Shown: positions 55,201-64,000 of the stretch, one piece after another | How the letters are laid out: every line of letters begins with the position of its first letter | How positions within the stretch are numbered: the first letter of the stretch is position 1 | Assembly (NCBI GenBank): GCA_900073065.1 | Contig: FJOG01000017.1 | Span: forward strand, 1,236,149-1,300,148 | DNA: 64,000 nt | Direction of reading: 5' to 3' | Source: Phialocephala subalpina | Taxonomy: Eukaryota; Ascomycota; Leotiomycetes; Helotiales; Mollisiaceae | Program-made: the position numbers and the translations under genes | The notes under the pieces: model-generated | Databases searched by the model: none | What the model was told of the DNA's origin: nothing | Seen by the model: the letters and a program-made list of their open reading frames with translations, nothing else

Positions 55201-58200
55201 GTGACTCAGCCTCGAACAGGGGTACGTACTTCTGTACTCTACCAGCCTCATGAATTATCTGGATGGCTCAACTCTGTAACGTGGAATATCTGCGCATCCG
55301 AGGACAAACTTCCTGATGCCTATCGTCGCGACACAATCCACACTAGGGAGATACCTGGTTCATACCAGAAATAAAAGAATTTGCGTGGACTTGTCTCATG
55401 AGGCTGACACTTCTACTCACGGATCCCAGTCGGGCTCCTGGCCATTGGAGATGTTTGTGCCCTAAGCGCGTCGACATCTGATGATCCAGGGTTTGCGGCT
55501 TGGATACTGGACGCGCCGAGGCCTGCGTTTGCACTTGTTTTGGGGGCCGGGGAAGGCCAGCCAGGAAACTTTTCTTCTTTCGGTCAGACGAGGTGGTGCT
55601 GCGGCAGAAACATGAAATCTCATTGCTTGCATTGTGCGATAACAACCTTGATGGGTGGGTACTACCGTGGAAAATTCACTATCTGGCAGAGCAATAAATT
55701 GGATACGGCTTGAATATTTCAAATAGAAAATCTGCAGCTTTTGTGCGCAGGAATAGAAGAATGCGCATTGAGATGACATCAGGCCGCATTTTCTGGGACC
55801 ATCCTCTCCTCCAGTTGTGCGCAACGTGTTCACCGCAGTGTGACTTTTGTGAGGAGTGAGGGACAGCAAGGCTCTGCTATCCGGCTGCATGCACACTAGG
55901 CGATCCAGCACGACTGTTGGATCACAGCGGGACCTCGCGCCTCGACATGCAGTGGAGCGGATGTAAAGACAGGGAAGTGGTCGGTACGACGTGGTGTTGT
56001 GCAGGGTTTTCGATAGAGGGATTCTGCACCGTAGCATCCTCCAACGAATCAAGTCGCGGATTATGCATGTGGCTTGCCTCAAATCCTTTGCATCGTCGGG
56101 ACTCAATTCAGTGGTGTTTTGGGCACGAAGAAGGAAGAAAGCAGCACACAGAAGAACAGAGTCGGTGAAGGAAACACTTGAGTCATACCGTTATCTGAAG
56201 GGGAGGCTTCGTGTTGGAGAACTGGGATGAAAACTCTGCAAATTGAAGGCAAGGGAGAAGCTTGCAACAAATCGAAACGAAGGAGGAGCGGCAGAATCAG
56301 AGCCAAGGGGTGTGTCTGTGTGTATGTGTGTGTGATATGTGATGCCCCAGCCGCTGGGTACGTGAGATGCTAACGGCTAACAGAAGGAGGACATTTGAAT
56401 AGGGGAGGGGACGGAGGAGCAGACCTAGACGAGGAGGCTAGAAATGAGAGAGACCCAGGAGGTCCAGGTTCCAGGATGCCAGGAGAGTTTGGCGGCGCTG
56501 TTTGCATCCGTGAAATCCATGCAGCTTGGGGGGGTGTGCAAAACCTTCCCCGAACCAAGTGTGCAGCGTGCCTGCGGCCTCTAATGCGCTCGCCCGTAGG
56601 TACTGGACCGTCTGAACGACACTCCTGAAATGCTCTGCATCTGCTGTTCATCGTCGCAATAAGTGTCGTGACTCGCGATGGAAGAGCAAAAAGCTCGAGG
56701 GCTGAGGTTGTGGTTGGGGCAAATGAATCTCGACCACTGGTCCATGCTTTCGCGCTGTGCTGAAAAATTGATTTGTGTGATATAATCTTCGAAGCGACTA
56801 TGGCGCGTGATGGGCGAAGAAACCATGGTACAAGCAACGATGCCATGGCTCAGGATAGGGACTGTGCGACAGGCTGCGCAATCGGTTGGCTAAACAGCCT
56901 GGATACGGCCCCCAATCTCTTCGATATTGTTGAAGATTGGGACGGCGATAGCGCTGACAATCGAAGAGGGTGTCAAGGCTTTATGTGAATTGATGCTTTG
57001 GTGTGCACTGCGAAGAGATGGAGGGGTATCGGATGTCTACTTTGGTATTTCAGAAGGCTGGAAACGCCGCCCCTCGCGCGGCTTCCCCTCAATCGTAGTG
57101 AAGAATGGAGGGTCAGCAGTCACCAGTCCACCATCATGACATGCTGCTGACGCTCCCAAACTTGCCTGGTTCTCCGATTGAGGTTCTGGTCTCGCCACCT
57201 TCTAGACCTCTGAACTCTATAAGGCTATCTGCTCTGGCCCTCACTCACCTTTCTCCCACTTCCCACTCTCGCCTTCCAATTATAAGCACAGCACTCTGCC
57301 CTGCTCGCTCACCTGCTGTTGCATCGTCTGTCCTCCCTTCGGCCACTTATGGAGGAGGTCATCGTCTAATATCTGCATGCTGCACTTACATTGGTGCTGT
57401 ACTGCCTCGTCCAAAATATACCAACCTGCACCCAAACTCAACTCAACACACTTTATCGGCCGGCTACTTTGCAGCTGCAGCTTCTTACCTCAGCTCAGAA
57501 CGACGGATCGTGGTCTTTGGCCCTTCCCCTCCCCTCGTACCTGTACTTCACGTACCCGTCCGTATTGCACCAACACGCTTTAGCCTAGGGGGCAAAGTCG
57601 TCCGGCCCTTTCGGCGGTGGTACGAAGAAGCCAGAACTAAGACCAGCCACTTGCCCGCATCGTCGTGCCTCGCTCCATAGGACACACGACAAATACATAT
57701 CATTTGCCTGCCCTGAGCCAGTGATTCCAGGACCAGTACCCAAGTGTTGAGCCAGAATTGCTGCGGTTCAGCTCCGTGGACAAGCAATTGCGATTTGTTT
57801 CCTCGTACCTCGACGGCTGGCCACTCTCCGGCCAGAGCACTGGGATCGCAAAATCAATTCGACGTCAAACTCCGCGAATCCATTTGCCACGCTGACGGTA
57901 CCGAATCTGGTGGCTCCTGACTCTTCTCTGAGTCAAATAGAGACGCAAGACACATCCAAACAAACCGAGCGTTGTTACACTCCCACCATCGCTGCGTAAC
58001 GGGACTTATCGATATCGATATATCGCGGCGCCATCAACCCCTACTGCCATCCGCTCACCACGCCTCCGGCTCCGTATTCACGATCCCGAAGTGCCAGTCC
58101 TTCGGTGCAGTTGTGGATCGTCTTCACTCCCCAACGGTCCTCAGGACGGAGTAGTCTGCGGCTCGCGGGAAAAACTCTTCTTCCCCGTCCCAGGCATCGA

Positions 58201-58943
58201 CCTCAAATAAGACCGGTCGAGGGGCGTGTCTCTGATCAATTTCGCTTGTAAAATCATGGTCGAGCGTTGGCCTGAAGTCTGAAGTTCGCACCGTGGGTTC
58301 AGGGGCTGATTTTCGTAAGTACCCCCTTACTACACCGCTTTCATCTCCTCCTATCATATTACGAATGCGCAGCAATCGCATTCCAGAATTGAATGGAAGC
58401 CCCCTTGTCTCGACGCCCAATGGAATATTTTTGTAACTTTAGCTGACCCTTAATGACCCAGCAGACTTAGAGTGACTCCAGCAGTTGCAGGGATCAAGCC
58501 AACACACCACACAGGCCACAACAAGCTAGCGAGAGACAAATTTCCATCGCCCACAAATATATTTCGCTCCCTTCCTCCCAACCTCTCGCCTTCTCGAGTC
58601 TTCTTCCGTCAACGATCAAAACTTTTGCTCCCCAAGCTTTACCAACACGATTACCAACACGAATAACGAGCGGGATCTCCATCCAGCTCATTCTCGAATC
58701 TTCCGGAGCCGATCGCACGCCGACGACTTCGAAAAACAGATATCCTCGCCGCGGTGGGATTTAGAAAAGCCAGTTCTTGACATGTACGGATCAACGACAA
58801 CGGTTCCCTTTCCCTCTCGTACCGACTACATACCACGGTGACGGGCTCGTCACATCCTTCAACGCCTCCATTTCTAGGCGTGTCGACCTTTTTCTTTTCG
58901 TTTTTTCCGGGTGTCTGTTGGGACATCGCAAGAGTTGGATATC
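52201..58943. other. Gene-poor stretch of about 6.7 kb
   Basis: No frame here has a recognisable motif, intron signature or coding-like composition, although several reach 90-214 residues (for example minus 56106-55462 and plus 57105-57680). A diverged duplicate of an AT-rich segment lies near 52308 and 52424 (both with a GCACTTAACC-type core). A (GT)-rich run lies at 56311-56334. The last 1 kb is C/T-rich and is probably promoter and leader of the gene at 58944. Confidence 0.5.
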
Positions 58944-60113
58944 ATGAATACCTACACGCCATACAGCACGCCACCTCCTGGCTTCACAGGAGCTGGAAAC
59001 TACCCTTACAGCGCAACACCGTCGCCTGCTGGATCCCCATCTGGAGGAGCCCACGGCTACTATCGACCTGGAACCGCGCGACCAGGACCTTCGCCTCGCC
59101 ACCACACGCGAAATACTTCAACTGGAGATGCATTTGGATACTCCCCGCGAGGAGCTTTCTCGCCCAGATATAATTCCAGTGGATACTACGCGACAGCCAA
59201 TGTGAGTCGAAAAAACAGTTCGTATGCGACTCCGCGCTATCATGAGCGGCGAAATTCTTACTCCTATCGAGCCTCTTTTGGGGATTCCGACGAGGACGAA
59301 TATGAATATGTAGACTATCTGGTGGATGGGGTAATCTACCGCCAATATAGTCGCCGACCTACAAAGTCAAGTCATAAATATCGTGGGCATGGCACTGATA
59401 AGTACTACTATTCTCAGGCTCAAGGCGCGTACTATGACAGAGAAGAGTCACCATACGACAACGACCCATTACCCAGAAGACGCCGTCAATCGTCTTCTAC
59501 ACCACAACGACCTCACACGACGCGTCCGACACAAGCGCCACGAAAACCAAATCCTATCGCCGTTGCCACCGAAGCCGACGCCAGAAAGCATCGCATTCCT
59601 CCTGGATACTCGCTCAAGAATTGGGACCCTTCAGAAGAGCCCATCATGCTTCTCGGCAGTGTCTTCGATGCTAACAGTCTCGGCAAATGGATCTACGACT
59701 GGACTGTCTACCACCACGGTCCTGCTACACCCATTGCAGACATGGCTGGTGAACTTTGGCTTCTGCTAATTCAACTCGCGGGCAAGGTCAAGCGCGCAGA
59801 AGAATGCATGGATCGCATTCGAACCAAGGAGAACAGAGAGATGGTCGATGACTTCATCGAATCAGGAGAGAGATTAACAGACAAGTTGAAGAAGTTGTTG
59901 AAGGCCTGCGAGACACCGATGTTGAAGGCAGGCAGGAAGACCGGGAGGGATTCCTCCCAGTTGGGAAAGAACGCAGGTACCGAGTTCGTCGATTCCATCT
60001 TCGGTCGCGACCGCGAACTCGAGGCCACAGAGAAGTTCATGTCGTCGATTCGTCTCTGGAATCTGCGTTTCGACGCCAACTGCGAGGACATCCTTCGCAG
60101 ACCCGGACAATAG
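58944..60113 (+). CDS. Conserved ascomycete protein with disordered N-terminus and helical C-terminus
   Basis: Intronless gene of 389 residues. Residues 1-90 are Tyr/Gly/Pro/Ser-rich and disordered (MNTYTPYSTPPPGF). An acidic tyrosine segment follows (DSDEDEYEYVDYLVDGVIYR), then basic linkers. The C-terminal part from about 225 is the conserved region: IPPGYSLKNWDPSEEPIMLL, GSVFDANSLGKWIYDWTVYH, AGELWLLLIQLAGKVKRAEE and FMSSIRLWNLRFDANCEDIL. I know this region from many fungal proteins often named vegetative cell wall protein gp1-like, a label without functional support. There is no signal peptide or membrane span. The start is the first ATG (58944); the frame is open a little upstream but with only a GTG. 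A long C/T-rich region upstream suggests a strong or long-leader promoter. Confidence 0.82.
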   Translation: MNTYTPYSTPPPGFTGAGNYPYSATPSPAGSPSGGAHGYYRPGTARPGPSPRHHTRNTSTGDAFGYSPRGAFSPRYNSSGYYATANVSRKNSSYATPRYHERRNSYSYRASFGDSDEDEYEYVDYLVDGVIYRQYSRRPTKSSHKYRGHGTDKYYYSQAQGAYYDREESPYDNDPLPRRRRQSSSTPQRPHTTRPTQAPRKPNPIAVATEADARKHRIPPGYSLKNWDPSEEPIMLLGSVFDANSLGKWIYDWTVYHHGPATPIADMAGELWLLLIQLAGKVKRAEECMDRIRTKENREMVDDFIESGERLTDKLKKLLKACETPMLKAGRKTGRDSSQLGKNAGTEFVDSIFGRDRELEATEKFMSSIRLWNLRFDANCEDILRRPGQ

Positions 60114-63100
60114 GATTTCATTACGAACATCACACACATATACACGAGCGATACGACACGAAGTCGAGGAGATACACGAGTGGAGGAGGAGTTAGTCTAT
60201 TTCTTCCGTCACTTTTTCATCGCATTTCTTACGGGATACCCGCGCTGCTACATGCGGTGCATTGTAAGATATAGATGGATATAGGCGCCACCGCCACCTT
60301 CCGGAATCAGTCAGGCAGCATTTGGGTGGTAATTAAGATCACGCATTACGGGACATGGGAAAAGTTGGGAAATTACAGTTTGCACCTGGGGATTGCATTT
60401 GGGACACTTTGAGATTTGGAATTCGAGCTTTATGAGATGCTGCGCATTGGTTGGACTACTACAAGGTTCTGGGAAATTGTAATATTAGTTGCTAGTTGGT
60501 TACTCTCTGGAGGCATATGGAGCTGCACTGGCGTCTGTTTTTCTGCAGTCAGTTGCGTGCGCATTTCGATCACGTCCTTACAGATACCCTTCATTACCTT
60601 CATCACAGACATTCAAATTCAGAATAAACATTTGAAAAACTTTAACAACTCTGCTTCATCTATGACTCCACTCTGACACATCCAAATTAAAACGCCTCAT
60701 AATGAAATTGACATAATCACAAATTGTCCCACTTTACTCTCCACAATGTTTCCATCTCCCCCTCCTATTCCAGACATCGTGACTCCAAATCATAATTCCC
60801 AAATATAGACGACACCTCAACAACCGAAGAGGGTACTCTACATCGCACACAAACCGCAACATCAGCGACCTCCAAAACCCTAACAAGCCCATCCCTTCCG
60901 GCCCCCAACTCGAGCCCCTTCGCCAACGACCCTTGATCCCACCATCCCATCTTACAACAATTCACTCAACTTAGAACTGACCATCAAAGCACAACGCACG
61001 CGCATAACTCCTTCTGCCGGCGGTTCAAACATGCTACCACACTCACTTCACGCAAACGGACAAAAAAGTAGTTCATGCTATGCAATGCATCCGCCAATGC
61101 GGCCTAGCCCACTAATTCTGTGTTGTCCATGCACCAAAAAGCACATGTTACCCCTCCATCCGAAGGCGCCAACACATCCCACCACTTGTTCGACCTTCTT
61201 CGGCGAATAAGCCTGCTTTTCTCGAAGCAAGATGACAAGAAAGAAGAGCGCCAGAAGCGGATAGAGAGGGAAAGGAATGATTGCGATTAGCCTATCCTTG
61301 CAGCATGCTCCTCGAGATGGCGAATCGCAATGCAGGCCGAGAGCCACGAGGTCCACTCCTTCACACCCTTCTTGGGATTTCTTCAGTAATAACAACATCT
61401 GTTCCCCATTATCGGGCCTCAAGAGTCCGATGTCTGCCCTACGAGTACTGTGCCATACAATCCATTTCCTTCTTGATGCTCCCATATCATCAGTAAGCCA
61501 CAGACGACATCAAGCTTACGAACCAGAAAAGGACAAAGACCTTGATGGACACCATCAGAATCATCTCGACCCCTCGGTCATTCTCAACCAATCTCTCCGC
61601 ATTACGTGCATACCACTATTCAACACCATCCTTCCGCAGACAAGCCCCAGAACCTAACTTCCTTTTCCTTGCTCAGAACCCAAAAATCTCGCCGTTAGTC
61701 TCAGTCCCGTAAGTCGGCGCGTCCGCATCCGGTTCCTCCCCTCTTCCAAAATAATACTGTCGCATTCGGCCCTGTCTTCCCGAATCTAGGGTTGCAGATT
61801 TGGTGTGGTGGGATGCTGACAATTCAGTCGCGACACCACCAATAAGATGAAATCGTCAAGGTAGCCAGTGACGGGTAATACCAGAGTTTGGCGGGTGATG
61901 TGATGGATGGCTGCAGAACGCAGGCGCTGGAGCGAAGGCAAGGTTCCCGTATGGACAGATGCATCTCCATGCGTTTGCGCGGCGAGAGCAAAAATACCCC
62001 ATCTGGGATGTAGTTTGCAATCTTTGTATTTTGGCAAAAGACGAATTGTACCAAAAATATAAAAGATACTAGGTAGGCATGTCACTTCATACCATCTTCC
62101 CAGCAATGATGGGAGACTAATGCTCGTAATCTAGAGTACATGCAGTGTTCAAGTTACTTTAGCTAAGTCGATACAGACATTTCCGAAATAGGACTAGTGA
62201 TGGCTATTTTAAGTACATAAACGAACCCCACATCTCACGACATCCCACTTCAACGACACATCTTTCCTCTCCCGTCTGAGAAAGATACCAACCCCAGGAC
62301 GCTGATCTGAGGCTCAGCTCCAGATCAGCCCCCAATTACAACCCCACTATCCACACAACGCCAAGATTGGCTACTTGCATCGATCGAATCCTCCTATTCT
62401 TATCTTGCTGCAGTAGTAGCCGCACGGAATCTCACTTGCACAAACGAGGGCTGCAGACACAGCCCTGTGTCCCTCCTTCCATCCAGGCTTCCACGAGAAG
62501 AGAACAGATGAGATCTTATCGCAGATCTGCAATCCTGACGGTACGAGCCACGAGCCACGAGCCACGAGCCAGATCTACGGGCACGACACGGCTGAGGAAG
62601 GATTTTGCAGACGGACGTTGGGACGAAGGAATCGAATTGAAGCTAGCATCAAATTTTCTGCCGCATCACCACATTACCGCCTCTCATCCGATCACTCTGC
62701 CATTGAGGGTGCAATACTCTCTGTGTAGCCGCCGAATATCGTCAGCTGCCGATCAACATTGTGCCTTTTCAGCTGCCGAATCTCTATCACACACGGCAGT
62801 CACACAATCACAATCACACGAGGCGGCGCTTAAATCTGACATCGAAGCGCTTGCTCCTTCTCTCACGGGAGAGGATTGCGGCACAGACACGGCAGCGGCA
62901 ATTGATACACGGCAGGCGGGTAGAGAGGTTATTGTGACGAGAGGGTAGGGCGAGGCTGTGTGATTGTGGAAGGAATACATCAGGCTGGCGGTTAGTGTTC
63001 ACCGAGTAGAAGTGAGGTGCACATTGGTAGTCTGCTTTAGGATCGTGCATACTGAGGAGGGGCATTGAGGCTACCTTGCCCCTGCGCGAGAAGGAGAGGA

Positions 63101-63340
63101 GAGGAGAGAACCCTCGGTGCATATTCAGACTTGGCATTGCGGGTGAGGGGCACAGACTTCTACAACCCCGCGACTCGCCTCTGTTACCTTCTTCCAAATT
63201 CGGAGAGGTAGCCTCTCGGTGCATACTATCTCTACCAAGCTTTGGGATTCTGCGGTACCGAGGGTCCTCCCGCCTCTCTCCCGCTTCCCCGCCCCCACCT
63301 GTCAACAATCCGCCGCGGAGGATATTAGAAGCGAGGAGCT
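60114..63340. other. Intergenic region, no supported gene
   Basis: Frames up to 193 residues occur (for example plus 62367-62948) but show no motif. A 7-bp unit CGAGCCA is repeated four times at about 62544-62571, and a CA-rich stretch lies near 62790-62820. The right end holds the upstream region of the methyltransferase gene. Confidence 0.4.
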
Positions 63341-64000
63341 ATGCACTACATACGCTTCCTCAAAGTACCCCGCCTCATACGCATTGGCAGGGATCAACGG
63401 ACATTGACCGCGAAGATTACTATCACTACCGATCTTGGAGAGTCGTTCCTTGCTACCGATGTTGTCGTCGAAGCATTGTTGGAGTTTCCGAGCGGCGTAC
63501 CGATACCCAATGCCAAGCAGAGCCGACATACTTGGGCCGGCAAGAACGGTATGCGGAGTATCGAAGTTAGCATAGCCGTGCCGAGAAAGCATACGGGACT
63601 GCTTAGGATGTCGGTTCGGGCCGTTGAGCGAAAGTATGCCGACGTCGAGAGCCTCCAAGATACATTCTCGCCGGCCCTTCCTGGCGGCATAGTTGCTGTC
63701 AACAGCATGCCGATAGACATCGATTCCAGCCATACATCAGAAGCATTAGCAAAACGTCGATTCAGCACCAACTTAGGATCCATCAGCATCTGGGAGGAGA
63801 CTGGGGAATCCATTGCTCGCCATATCTGGTACGCGTGCACTCCAGGTACGTCACTCTTCTCTTGAGACTAACTTCACCATGATAGGGATGCCGGCCTCGT
63901 TCTATCATCATACATTTCACAATTATCCCCATACCTCAAGACACCATCAACAACACCAAAGATCCTTCCACGCCTTCCAAACCTCGAAACCCTCCTAGCG
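63341..64000 (+). CDS. METTL21-like lysine methyltransferase, N-terminal part, runs off window
   Basis: Exon 1 is 63341-63828 and exon 2 begins at 63886 after a 57-nt intron, continuing to the window edge; about 200 residues are visible. The N-terminus MHYIRFLKVPRL and ITITTDLGESFLATDVVVEA are followed by SISIWEETGESIARHIW, joined by the splice to DAGLVLSSYISQLSPYL. This is the entry to the family-16 methyltransferase fold, where W(E/D)AG is followed by the SAM-binding glycine-rich loop. That loop is expected just beyond the window and is not seen. Such enzymes methylate lysines on elongation factors or other proteins; the specific substrate cannot be told. The stop codon is outside. Confidence 0.8.

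Noticed and set aside
55462..56106. 214-residue minus-strand frame as a gene
   Set aside because: The translation has no recognisable segment or natural composition, and competing frames overlap it.
57105..57680. 191-residue plus-strand frame as a gene
   Set aside because: Ser/Pro/Leu-rich translation of C/T-rich promoter-like DNA; several overlapping frames are equally open.
62367..62948. 193-residue plus-strand frame as a gene
   Set aside because: Contains simple repeats (CGAGCCA x4, CA-rich) and no protein-like region.
1..64000. tRNA genes
   Set aside because: I looked for GGTTCRANNCC-type T-arms with a matching acceptor stem; candidates such as those near 51506 and 62376 lack the D-arm and pairing.

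Overview
This window is nuclear DNA of a filamentous ascomycete (Pezizomycotina; I cannot fix the class). Genes carry many short GT-AG introns of about 46-150 nt, intergenic spaces are 0.2-3 kb, and the proteins are typical fungal forms: a Cdc15/Imp2-type F-BAR protein, NOT1, a Yop1-like TB2/DP1 protein and a DUF8035 protein. I see no rRNA, tRNA, CRISPR array or intact transposon. Exon structures below were rebuilt by joining reading frames at splice sites and checking codon phase across each junction. They are predictions without transcript support.

Layout. 1-9.6 kb: a peroxisomal D-amino-acid oxidase, a short conserved-looking protein, a secreted/GPI-type cysteine-rich protein, a decayed multi-exon gene and a seipin. 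10-21.3 kb: a divergent pair, the F-BAR/SH3 cytokinesis protein (minus) and the large NOT1 scaffold of CCR4-NOT (plus). 22-28.6 kb: a multi-pass membrane protein, a decayed old-yellow-enzyme-type oxidoreductase with RIP-like stops, and a hexose-type MFS transporter. 30.6-36.5 kb: a PaaI-type thioesterase and the TFIIH subunit Tfb2 on a shared 204-bp divergent promoter, then a DUF8035 protein. 39-43.8 kb: a small secreted protein, a TB2/DP1 ER-shaping protein and an NRDE/TANGO2 protein.

44-58.9 kb is different. It holds several unrelated short-period tandem repeats: 12 bp x3, a diverged 19-bp array, a diverged 18-bp array that runs into a 719-bp assembly gap, a decayed ~170-bp array and a perfect 18-bp x7 array. 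These surround one acidic coiled-coil gene. They are followed by remnants of a membrane protein and a chloroperoxidase, and then about 6.7 kb with no convincing gene. A conserved fungal protein (58.9-60.1 kb) and the start of a METTL21-like lysine methyltransferase (63.3 kb to the window edge) close the window.

The genes are mostly housekeeping and do not form one pathway or biosynthetic cluster. I found no convincing new multi-gene system. The strongest oddities are an exact 250-bp tandem duplication inside the F-BAR gene that, with an apparent 1-nt offset, leaves the downstream frame intact but adds one stop; the cryptic 18-bp repeat around the gap; a GC-AG intron in seipin; and the decayed genes.
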